The position numbers were made by a program, and so were the translations under genes. Below the pieces are notes generated by a model that worked only from the letters and a program-made list of their open reading frames with translations, had not been told where the DNA came from and did not search any database. From Parachlamydiaceae bacterium (lineage in GTDB: Bacteria > Chlamydiota > Chlamydiia > Chlamydiales > Parachlamydiaceae), in assembly GCA_030679615.1 (NCBI GenBank), contig JAUXSJ010000138.1, positions 1 through 8,206 on the forward strand: DNA of 8,206 bases, read 5' to 3'. Of the stretch, positions 1-5,566 are shown piece after piece. Numbering within the stretch: the stretch's first letter is position 1; each line of letters starts with the position of its first letter.

Positions 1-1
1 G

Positions 2-85
2 ACTCCAGGTGCCCATGCTGTTAATTTGACTCATCCTGGAGCTATCAATCCCCCCTTGAAAAAATTCTTAGATGGACTGATATAG
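2..85 (+). CDS. 3' end of a reading frame entering from the left edge (unidentified)
   Basis: The frame is open from the first bases to TAG at 83-85 and gives 27 residues, including THPGAINPPLKKFLDGLI at the end. It would be the C-terminus of a protein that starts outside the window. No domain is recognisable from so short a tail. It ends only 5 bp before the long inverted repeat at 91-244, so it could equally be more gene debris. Low confidence. Confidence 0.25.
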   Translation, partial: TPGAHAVNLTHPGAINPPLKKFLDGLI

Positions 86-90
86 ACGAT

Positions 91-244
91 TAAATCACAG
101 TTGATAAAATTTTGACCAGCGTGAAAGCTCTCGCGATTGAATAAATTTTCATGTGCAATATTAAATCAATATTCAATATTGCACATGAAAAAATTTTTCA
201 AACTCGAGGCTTTGACGCGGTCAAAAATTATCAAATGTAATTTA
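91..244. repeat. Long imperfect inverted repeat (about 70-bp arms, 12-bp loop)
   Basis: The left arm (91-162) and right arm (175-244) are reverse complements with a perfect 17-bp core: TTTTCATGTGCAATATT at 146-162 pairs with AATATTGCACATGAAAA at 175-191. Outside the core, similarity continues with mismatches and 1-2 nt bulges to TAAAT at 91 and ATTTA at 244. The loop is 163-174. Both arms translate, in outward directions from the loop, into related peptides (NIAHENLFNRESFHAGQNF on the minus strand, NIAHEKIFQTRGFDAVKN on the plus strand). The palindrome may therefore be an inverted duplication of coding sequence rather than a simple terminator. A MITE-like element is the alternative; I see no convincing target-site duplication. 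Confidence 0.7.
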
Positions 245-532
245 TAGGCACCTATGTAGAACAAATTGAAAGGACCAAGCAAACCAAAGAAGAAGAGCTT
301 ATTTATTACGGAATTGTTCTATTCGGTGATTGGAATAAAATATCCGAATTAACTCGAAAATTCACTCTTTGGAAGTAACTTAGCCTTTCCTTACGAAAAA
401 AAAGTGATTTCAGCAAAGCAAGTTTAAAAGGATGTAAAAGACCATTTCATTTTATCAAAGAACACTTTTTTCATCGGTAGAAAAATAGACCGTTTAGATG
501 GACTATTCTTCTTATCAGTTTTCTCTCTTTGA
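151..532 (+). pseudogene. Degenerate unidentified gene with two stops and a frameshift
   Basis: A protein-like reading can be followed through several breaks. One frame runs from ATG 151 (through the right arm of the inverted repeat) to TAA at 238-240, then continues in the same frame from 241 to TAA at 376-378 with a plausible peptide containing EEELIYYGIVLFGDWNKI. Around 350-378 the coding sense appears to move to another frame (ENSLFGSNLAFPYEKKVI), which meets TAA at 425-427 and then runs to TGA at 530-532 (NTFFIGRKIDRLDGLFF). The residue composition looks like real protein, but I do not recognise the family. It is best read as a pseudogene or mobile-element debris. The exact limits are uncertain. 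Confidence 0.4.
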
Positions 533-662
533 ATTTAGTTTTTAATCAACTTAGCATATATTTGCACATCCAAATTAGAAAGATAATTTTCTTAAAATCT
601 CAAAACACCTTCTTAAACGATATACCTCTCTCTTAAGCTTCTCCACTATAAAAAAATGCCCA

Positions 663-691
663 TTGAAAAATTCAGAAATTTCCTATACAGT
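663..691 (+). promoter_or_regulatory. Probable sigma-70-type promoter for the CPBP protease gene
   Basis: TTGAAA at 663-668 (5 of 6 to the -35 consensus) is followed after 17 bp by TACAGT at 686-691 (4 of 6 to the -10). This puts a start site near 698, about 30 bp before the gene. A shorter-spaced alternative -10, TATACA at 684-689, overlaps it. Confidence 0.5.
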
Positions 692-727
692 GTTACCTAA
701 AGATTTTTTTTTCTAAGGAATGAACGA

Positions 728-1537
728 ATGCCACTCATGACCCTCATTGCATTTATATTTTTAGGAAGTTCATTTTTAAGTTTATGGCTTAAGCGTGAGC
801 CTAAAATTTGGGGTACGTTTATTTGCCTCAGCATTCTGTCGGGGATAGTTGCTGGTAATATCACCTGGATAGGCTTAGCTTTCATTATCTGTCTTGCACT
901 GTTATGGATTTTTTACGATCGCAAGCCAAATGTTGCAATCTTTATCGCTATTGTCTGCCTCGGTATGAGTTTCAAGTTACGACTCTTACCTGGATACTAT
1001 CCATTTTTTATTACACCGAAATTTGCTGTTGGACTGGAAAACCCTTTAATCGGGCTATTCCCTCTGGCTCTTATAGTGCCTCTTGCTAAGGATTTGCGAG
1101 ACTGGACAACGGTAATAAAAGGTTTAGGTTTTGGATGCGCTGGAATCACCTTATTAGCTGTTCTTGCAACCATAAGTGGAGCGACGCATTGGGATTTTAA
1201 ACTTCCTTCTTATATGGGTACTCGTATTTTGAGTAATCTGATTTTGACTTCTATCCCTGAAGAAGGATTTTATCGTGGTTTTGTTCAAAAAACCCTTTGT
1301 GACTACTTAAAAAATATTAGGATGGGAAATGTGTTTGCTCTGATCCTCACGTCGTTATTATTCTCAGTAAGCCATATTTATTGGAGTCCAAATTTAGGAA
1401 TCTTAGTCTTTACTTTTCTGACAGGTCTTCTTTATGGAGGTGTCTACTTATTTTCAGGAAAGATTGAAAGTGCCATTCTCTGTCATTTTCTTTTTAACCT
1501 TATCCACATGACGTTTTTTTCATATCACGCCATGTAG
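728..1537 (+). CDS. CPBP family intramembrane glutamic endopeptidase (CAAX/Abi-type)
   Basis: A 269-residue, strongly hydrophobic protein with several membrane segments (for example about 4-20, 30-62, 69-87, 107-120, 130-149 and 200-240). The family signatures are present in order: EEGFYR with the glutamate pair at 178-179 and Arg183, FSVSHI with His216, and HFLFN with His253 and Asn257. These are the expected catalytic and metal or water-positioning residues of CPBP (Rce1-like) membrane proteases. In bacteria such proteins act in prenyl-protein or peptide processing, or in bacteriocin self-immunity; the substrate here cannot be told. The start at 728 is supported by AAGGA at 715-719, 8 nt upstream. 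The gene is not linked to peptide-pheromone or bacteriocin genes in this window, is monocistronic as far as visible, and looks intact, unlike most of its neighbours. Confidence 0.9.
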   Translation: MPLMTLIAFIFLGSSFLSLWLKREPKIWGTFICLSILSGIVAGNITWIGLAFIICLALLWIFYDRKPNVAIFIAIVCLGMSFKLRLLPGYYPFFITPKFAVGLENPLIGLFPLALIVPLAKDLRDWTTVIKGLGFGCAGITLLAVLATISGATHWDFKLPSYMGTRILSNLILTSIPEEGFYRGFVQKTLCDYLKNIRMGNVFALILTSLLFSVSHIYWSPNLGILVFTFLTGLLYGGVYLFSGKIESAILCHFLFNLIHMTFFSYHAM

Positions 1538-1754
1538 ATAGGTATTTAGATCATCTCTTATGTCTTCAGAGTAGCCAATTCTTCTCTTAAGTCATCGACT
1601 TTTTTTGCCAAGCCGTCTTTTTTCACAGGAGAAGATTACAAATAGCATAGACACTTTTTTTGTCAAATTAAGCTATATTCGAGATTGATTTTTAAGATAG
1701 ACCACAATGCATTAGTTTTTAAGAATAAAACTTCATACATCGTGTTTTGTTTGT
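1538..1754. other. Intergenic stretch between convergent genes
   Basis: This 217-bp gap lies between the plus-strand CPBP gene and the minus-strand gene ending at 1755. Apart from a short lysine-rich open frame on the minus strand (1558-1626), I see no gene and no convincing rho-independent terminator. A perfect -35-like TTGACA occurs on the minus strand near 1659-1664, but without a matching -10 at 16-18 bp. Confidence 0.5.
1558..1626 (-). pseudogene. Possible 22-codon gene remnant with a coiled-coil-like tail
   Basis: From GTG at 1624-1626 the minus strand encodes 22 residues ending in KKVDDLREELATLKT, then TAA at 1558-1560. The heptad-like leucines and the charged composition look like the end of a real protein. 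A TAA lies only three codons before the GTG, and there is no ribosome site. It is probably the tail of a lost gene, or chance. Family unknown. Confidence 0.25.
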
Positions 1755-2398
1755 TTAAACTTTCCAGCCTATTTGTTGAATTGGATCGTATACGTAAGTT
1801 ATTTTAGCTCCATCTTTAAGAGATTTAGGAACATGTTCTGCAACAAATTGAACACGCGTTTCTTCGTCAGCATTATCCATAGTGGATAGTTTTTCGGAAT
1901 CAAGTTTGGTCAAAGAATCTAAAATATAACCTCGCTCGCTCGTTAAAGTATCGTATTTAAATAAGCGATTAGCTACGTTTGTAAGTTGTTGACGGTAAGC
2001 TAAATTTTCAATTGAAGAAAGAATTTCTGTTGCCCTCATCACATCATGACCTCGCGTTCCGAAAGGCATGATAAAGCAAACTTGTTTTAGTAAAACTTCC
2101 CATTGACCTTGATCTACGTTTAATAAACAATCAATAATTCTACTACGTTCAGTGTTAGAATATTTATCTGTAAATACACTGCTCAGAGAAAGATAAAGAG
2201 CCTGCAATTTTTCAACAGAAAGTTCCAATAATTTTTCTTCAAAGCCTATAAACTCACTGTCCCCGCATTTTTCAGGTAGTAAATTACTTATGTATTCTCT
2301 CTTTAATTCAAAGGAATTGTCATAAGCTTTTTTGTTTCATTCGTTTTATACAATGAAGATGAACTTATTGAATTTGTATGAGGTTCATAGGGGTTCAT
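1755..2398 (-). CDS. Unknown protein, gene split by a -1 frameshift at slippery A_AAA_AAG
   Basis: I do not recognise the family. Translation signals point to ATG at 2396-2398: AAGGAGA lies about 10 nt upstream, and a promoter lies at 2469-2497. That frame encodes MNPYEPHTNSISSSS and onward, and stops at TAA 2303-2305. The main body (1755-2336) has no ATG; its first usable start is TTG at 2226-2228, which has no ribosome site. Both parts join perfectly if reading moves -1 at 2327-2333 (A AAA AAG in the zero frame), giving 24 + 190 = 214 residues. The product is mainly helical and soluble, without signal peptide or membrane segment, with a stretch QWEVLLKQVCFIMPFG in the middle and a C-terminus DPIQQIGWKV. 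Either one A was lost from a run of seven (recent pseudogene), or the frameshift is programmed, or the sequence has a base-call error. A shorter TTG-started 157-residue product is possible but less likely. Confidence 0.6.
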
Positions 2399-2669
2399 AT
2401 TTTTAAGTTTCTCCTTTTTGAGAGTTTTTTTGTGGTCTTTTAGATTGCTCTGACTTAAAAAGTCTCAAAATATAGCTTAGAATGGATTAAAAGCCAAAAC
2501 ATTATGGCAATATATCAAGTGTGAATGAGTAGCCTATAATTTTAAATAATACTAGCAATCATCAAGGATCAAAAAAAATCTGTAACAAAAAATAATTTAA
2601 TAAATAAAAAAAACAAGTATTACAAATTCCATCTTGATATATTTTTTTGCGCATAATACCGGTTATTCA
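2399..2669. other. AT-rich intergenic stretch
   Basis: This 271-bp region separates two minus-strand genes. It holds the leader and promoter of the downstream gene (to 2497), then a very AT-rich stretch without coding potential. An 11-bp inverted repeat (AATATATCAAG at 2509-2519, CTTGATATATT at 2633-2643) frames most of it; this could be chance at such a composition. I see no terminator with a proper T-run for the gene ending at 2670. Confidence 0.5.
2469..2497 (-). promoter_or_regulatory. Probable promoter for the slippery-site gene
   Basis: On the minus strand, TTGGCT (2492-2497) and TATATT (2469-2474; 5 of 6 to the -10 consensus) are separated by exactly 17 bp. The start site would be near 2462, inside a small perfect palindrome (gactt-aaa-aagtc, 2452-2464), about 65 bp before the ATG at 2398. 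That palindrome could serve as an operator or as a 5'-end hairpin in the leader. Confidence 0.5.
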
Positions 2670-3086
2670 TTATCCTATCTCTACTGCAGGATAATTTTCA
2701 GCATAGGATTCACCCAAAACACCATAATAATTGACTACTCGTTTTTCGAAGTCTACAATATAACTTACCACACCTGCTTCCCAGGAAGCTTTTAAGAATT
2801 CTGGAAAAGTGCTCTGTCCTACTTGATCGATCCTTAAGGCTTTTATAAGAGCCTCCCCATTAAACGGAGGAACATCAACAATCGTGCTAACAAGGGGCGT
2901 ACCTTGACTTACAACAGAACCATCCTTAGTCAGATAAATACTCTGACATGAAGGAAGGTTCCAAATATTTTGAGTAATCCCAGCTCTTCTTAAAGCTTCA
3001 GCTAGATAAGGAAAACCGCCCACCTTAGGACGAATGCTCATAGCGAATTGTTGCGCTTTAAGTAGATTTTCAACAGCTTTGCTCAC
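2670..3086 (-). CDS. DUF1398 family protein (YbcV-like)
   Basis: This 138-residue soluble protein matches, from memory, the E. coli YbcV/YcgX-type DUF1398 family along its whole length. It has GGFPYLAEALRRAGI (23-37), LPSCQSIYLTKDG (44-56), SQGTPLV (60-66), DVPPFNGEALIKALR (71-85), the highly conserved QSTFPEFLKASWEAGVVSY (91-109) and NYYGVLGESYAENYPAVEI near the end. The biochemical function of the family is unknown; members are often found in phage-derived or mobile regions, which suits the integrase next door. The start is GTG at 3084-3086, chosen because AGGAGAA (3091-3097) sits 4 nt before it and the family's N-terminus begins there. The preceding remnant ends at 3101, inside the same leader, so the two were probably one transcript. 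It appears complete. Confidence 0.85.
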   Translation of the reverse strand: MSKAVENLLKAQQFAMSIRPKVGGFPYLAEALRRAGITQNIWNLPSCQSIYLTKDGSVVSQGTPLVSTIVDVPPFNGEALIKALRIDQVGQSTFPEFLKASWEAGVVSYIVDFEKRVVNYYGVLGESYAENYPAVEIG

Positions 3087-3100
3087 ACTTTTCTCCTATT

Positions 3101-3331
3101 TTATATATATTTTGCTCTTCCTCTTTTTCGTGAGGTACGTACGGCTTTCTCAATTACTCCTGGGCCAGATTCAACTGTAGTTGATATCAAAACATTCTTT
3201 AGACGAAATAATATTACCATTGGCACTCCAGTAAGCTTGCTCTATTCGATTATATCAGCGATTTCGCCTCTTGAAATTGACGTTCCGGGAGTTGCCTCTA
3301 AATTGTTGCTATATGAAACTGAGCTGAAGTT
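3101..3331 (-). pseudogene. Remnant of an unidentified gene with one internal amber codon
   Basis: The minus strand has a protein-like frame from 3331 to TAA at 3101-3103. It is interrupted only by TAG at 3242-3244: upstream it contains EATPGTSISRGEIADIIE, downstream SKLTGVPMVILFRLKN and a basic tail VRTSRKRGRAKYI. A single CAG-to-TAG change would restore about 76 continuous residues. The frame ends 14 bp upstream of the DUF1398 GTG, so it looks like the 3' part of the preceding operon gene. Its 5' end overlaps the truncated integrase frame, placing the junction between the two broken genes near 3310-3335. Family not recognised; no integrase catalytic motif is present. Confidence 0.4.
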
Positions 3332-3839
3332 TCATCCCATCGAGTTTATTATTTACCGTTTCATTGAGAATTTGATTTTTCCCTGGCCCGAAAATTTCCT
3401 TGTACATTATACCAGGCGTTTTATTTTGTTGGATATTCAATATTTCTATATCTTTTTGAATAAATCTAAGATGATAATCTCTGTATTCAGCAATTTCTTT
3501 TGCGGTTACTTCTACAAGCTGGCGATTGCCTAATTGTTCCTTCCACCATGTAAGGTGTTGCTGAACATGACGTGCATTTTTTGGTTTTTGAGGGAGAACA
3601 TCAACAAGAAATTTTTCATTAGCATCAGATAATTTTCTACTTTTCAGACTTTCTTTAGTGACAAGCCCCTTCTCAATCTCATATCGCGTTTTATTCCCCC
3701 AACTCTTAGCTTCCTTTTCAGTACCAAAGGTTTTGGATTTGAAAACTTTCTGACCATCTTTCCAAACTTCAACAATTATCTGATAACGTGTTCGACCATT
3801 TTTGTCATCATGCTTTCGTATATGCCCCATTTGACTCAT
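3309..3839 (-). pseudogene. Tyrosine recombinase (phage integrase) N-terminal part, catalytic domain missing
   Basis: These 176 residues match the N-terminal half of phage-type tyrosine recombinases. They contain an arm-site-binding-like beta region MGHIRKHDDKNGRTRYQII followed by KSKTFGTEKEAKSW (about 4-48), then a core-binding helical domain from about 70 to 168 with HVQQHLTWWKEQLGNRQLVEV and an ending resembling the usual ATVNRYLAAL (here NETVNNKLDGM, 159-169). Full proteins run about 330-400 residues and carry R...HxxR...Y; none of these motifs is found here or in the other frames down to 3101, so the gene was cut at about 3325. The start at 3839 is supported by GAGGTG at 3847-3852. It cannot recombine DNA alone, but marks this stretch as acquired. 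A tRNA-like hairpin lies 67 bp upstream. Confidence 0.75.
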
Positions 3840-3905
3840 GATTGCTCACCTCAATATAAAAATTTATAAAAACAGATGATAAGAAATGAGCTGATAATAC
3901 AACTG

Positions 3906-3922
3906 GCGGATTAAGAATCCGC
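3906..3922 (-). other. tRNA-Lys(CTT) anticodon-arm-like hairpin; possible attachment-site trace
   Basis: A perfect 5-bp stem (GCGGA/TCCGC) encloses a 7-base loop that reads TTCTTAA on the minus strand. This is the layout of a tRNA anticodon arm: T33, anticodon CTT (Lys), A37. The stem and loop match the typical bacterial tRNA-Lys anticodon arm closely, and a CAGTTGT-like variable region follows. There is no D-arm, T-arm or acceptor, so it is not a tRNA gene. Many integrases cross over inside the anticodon arm of a tRNA gene, and a truncated integrase lies 67 bp away. Inference only. Confidence 0.35.
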
Positions 3923-3952
3923 AACACTATCGCTTGATTTTGCTAAAAACGT

Positions 3953-4012
3953 TGAGATAAATAAAGATAAATCAAATCAGTTATTGACAAATGTCAGGGA
4001 ACTTGTCATGAA
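3953..4012. repeat. Direct repeat, copy A (partner at 5399-5460)
   Basis: About 60 bp nearly identical to 5399-5460 in the same orientation. The shared core runs through ATAAATCAAATCAGTTAT and AAATGTCAGGG to TTGTCATGAA, with a few substitutions and one-base gaps. Inside is a small dyad, TGACAA (3985-3990) with TTGTCA (4003-4008). The rest of 3840-4098 holds the integrase leader and the tRNA-like hairpin; otherwise I see nothing coding there. Confidence 0.7.
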
Positions 4013-4098
4013 AATATCTTAATTAAAGGGATTTTTATTATGATTTTAAAGTTAGAAGATGCTTAAAGAAAAAAGAAGGTTTTAATAGAAACATGTTA

Positions 4099-5101
4099 TT
4101 ATTTTTTTGTTAACACCATTTTTGCCCCAGAAAGTTTAGCTTCTATCTCGACCTCACCGCCAACTGGAAACGTGAAGATTGGTAAGGTATGACCGAAATC
4201 AGCCTCTGCAATCACTGGTATATTTTTAAGTTCTTTTTTGGAGCTAATTATTTTTCGGAGAAGCTCCACTGTAATTTTAGAATCGACCTGAAAACGTCCT
4301 AGTACGATACCCTTAGCGTATTGAAAATCATTTTGAAGAATCAAAGAGTGAATGTGTCTGTCAAAAAATCTCAGCTGTCATAGGGTAGTTATCTTCTAAA
4401 AATAGCACTGCGTCTCTAAGAGAAGGCATAAATTCAGTTCCTGGCAAAACACCAAAAGAATCGATATTTCCTCCTATGATTGTTCCAGATACATTTCCCA
4501 CATGTAAAATAGCGTAGCCTATATTAGGCATGAATTTACGTTTTTCTTGATCTAAATACCATTCATCATGGCTCCATGAAGTAGAAGGAATAAGAGAAAT
4601 TTCTTCTTCACCCTCAAAAAGACATTTTCGAAAGCACTCGATGGTATAATCAATCCCTTTCAAACAGCCAAATGTAGAAAAATGCGGTCCTGAATAAGTC
4701 AAAAGACCCGTTTTAGCGAAAATCGCATTCTGTAAAGTAGTAATATCAGAATAGCCACACAAGATTTTAGGGTTATTGCTAATTAGTTGGTAATTAAGCT
4801 CATTAAGCATGTGAATTGAATTGCATCCACCAATAGTTGTAAGAATTGCTTTTACTTTTTGATCTGCAAAAGCTTCATGAATGTCTCCTAAGCGAGACTC
4901 AACTGAAGAAGAATCGAAAACATCTCGTTCTTCACAATGCTTTGAAAAACTCACTCTGAGACCTAAATCTTCCAGCCGTTTCAATGCTATAGCACGCACG
5001 GAAGGTTAAATAATACTCATGCTTCTCGCTGGAGAAATGATACGAATCTCATCTCCTTTTGATATTTTTTTAGGGAAAATTTTATTTACTTTCATTTCCA
5101 T
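4099..5101 (-). pseudogene. S66 peptidase, MccF/LD-carboxypeptidase type, broken by a nonsense codon and a frameshift
   Basis: The reconstructed product is about 334 residues, normal for MccF/LdcA-type serine carboxypeptidases. ATG 5099-5101 opens with a typical start (KKISKGDEIRIISPAR), then hits TAA at 5006-5008. The same frame reopens (GTG 4997-4999) and runs through HEAFADQKVKAILTTIGG, the nucleophile motif GYSD (Ser118 counted from ATG 5101), GPHFSTFG, GGNIDSFGVLPGTEF and LFLEDNYP (Glu236) to TGA at 4361-4363. Skipping one base of the T6 run (4363-4368, minus strand) restores DRHIHSLILQ, KGIVLGRFQ and EADFGHTLPIFTFPVGG with His304, ending at 4099. The Ser, Glu and His triad is thus all encoded. 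MccF cleaves microcin C-type aminoacyl-nucleotide toxins; LdcA trims murein tetrapeptides; sequence alone does not decide between them. Only 2 bp separate its ATG from the GNAT gene. Fragments 4361-4999 and 4099-4344 could be annotated as separate genes. Confidence 0.85.
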
Positions 5102-5103
5102 TT

Positions 5104-5457
5104 TTAAAAACTTGGTTTTATAAAAGAGTAAATAAGACGTTCTTTCAAAACTCCTTTTTGAATTACATAGCTTCTCAACAATCCTTCTTGTATAAATTTG
5201 CTCTTTTCTAAGATTCTTTGAGAGCCAATATTAGCAGGATCTACATAAGCTTCTATTCTCTCTACATCTAAATCTCTAAAGCCTGTTTCAATGGCCAGTT
5301 TTATTGCTTGTGTAACAAGACCATTCCCCCAATATTTTCTAGCGACATATCCCAATTCAGCTTTACAACTATGTACACCTTTGCCTTTATCCAAAGTGAT
5401 AGAGCTAAATAAAAAATAAATCAAATCAGTTATGATAAATGTCAGGGGATTTGTCAT
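5104..5457 (-). CDS. GNAT acetyltransferase (RimJ/RimL type), 5'-truncated
   Basis: The C-terminal two thirds are a clear RimJ/RimL-like GNAT fold, the acetyl-CoA-dependent N-acetyltransferase family. Counting from the upstream TTG at 5481, they contain AELGYVARKYWGNGLVTQAIKL (41-62, including the acetyl-CoA pyrophosphate loop), RIEAYVDPANIGSQRILEKSKF (75-96) and EGLLRSYVIQKG near the end. The usual 50-60 N-terminal residues, including the start of the beta sheet, are absent. Before about position 5408 the frame passes into the ~60-bp direct repeat copy B and codes a hydrophobic peptide (PLTFIITDLIYFLF) unlike any GNAT. ATG 5455-5457 is the only ATG; TTG 5479-5481 is an alternative, and neither has a ribosome site. 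It is probably an inactive remnant. It lies directly ahead of, and 2 bp from, the MccF-type gene, so the two were an operon. MccE also carries a RimL-like GNAT domain that inactivates processed microcin C. Confidence 0.7.
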   Translation of the reverse strand: MTNPLTFIITDLIYFLFSSITLDKGKGVHSCKAELGYVARKYWGNGLVTQAIKLAIETGFRDLDVERIEAYVDPANIGSQRILEKSKFIQEGLLRSYVIQKGVLKERLIYSFIKPSF

Positions 5458-5460
5458 GAA
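5399..5460. repeat. Direct repeat, copy B (partner at 3953-4012)
   Basis: Same orientation and nearly the same sequence as 3953-4012, so the two copies bound about 1.45 kb with the GNAT and MccF genes. Copy B contains a 9-bp near-perfect inverted repeat, ATGATAAAT (5432-5440) against ATTTGTCAT (5449-5457). It replaces the 5' part of the GNAT gene. It could be an attachment-site duplication, a recombination scar or a repeated regulatory block; no transposase is nearby. Confidence 0.7.
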
Positions 5461-5520
5461 TCGAAGAAAAAATTGATCCAAAACAGTGAAATGAGAGCTT
5501 CTTTTTAAAAATTTTCCCTT

Positions 5521-5526
5521 TATAAT
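5521..5526 (+). promoter_or_regulatory. Perfect -10 box (TATAAT) for the ceramidase cluster
   Basis: TATAAT at 5521-5526 lies 40 bp before ATG 5567. The -35 region at 17-bp spacing (CTTCTT, 5498-5503) is poor, so an activator or another sigma factor may be involved. Transcription would begin near 5533. This excludes the upstream in-frame ATG at 5525, which overlaps the box, as a start codon. Confidence 0.5.
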
Positions 5527-5566
5527 GAGTCACTTGTCAATTAGCAAGAAAAATGGGAGTTATCAA

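Noticed and set aside
1640..1680. Minus-strand promoter from TTGACA near 1659-1664
   Set aside because: The only good -10 candidate (TGTAAT) lies at about 20-bp spacing, and no credible gene follows downstream.
2226..2228. TTG as true start of the 157-residue minus-strand protein
   Set aside because: No ribosome site precedes it and coherent coding continues upstream to 2336, joining the ATG 2398 frame at the slippery heptamer.
3101..3308. Catalytic domain of the integrase in another frame
   Set aside because: None of the three minus-strand frames shows the Arg, HxxR or Tyr motifs of tyrosine recombinases; what is read there is an unrelated peptide.
3237..3533. A 98-codon open frame on the plus strand
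   Set aside because: It is antisense to the integrase fragment, has no ribosome site, and its residue pattern (runs of I, F, Y) is typical of a shadow of a real gene in AT-rich DNA.
3906..3922. Complete tRNA-Lys gene
   Set aside because: Only the anticodon arm is present; no D-arm, T-arm (GGTTC-type) or acceptor stem pairs in the flanks. Also not a terminator, since no T-run follows.
3984..4020. Promoter from the perfect TTGACA at 3984-3989 in repeat copy A
   Set aside because: No -10-like hexamer at 15-19 bp; the nearest candidate is about 23 bp away, and the ATG after it stops within five codons.
5525..5566. Ceramidase start at ATG 5525
   Set aside because: It overlaps the perfect TATAAT box, has no ribosome site, and would put 14 polar residues before the signal peptide; ATG 5567 with GGGAG fits better.
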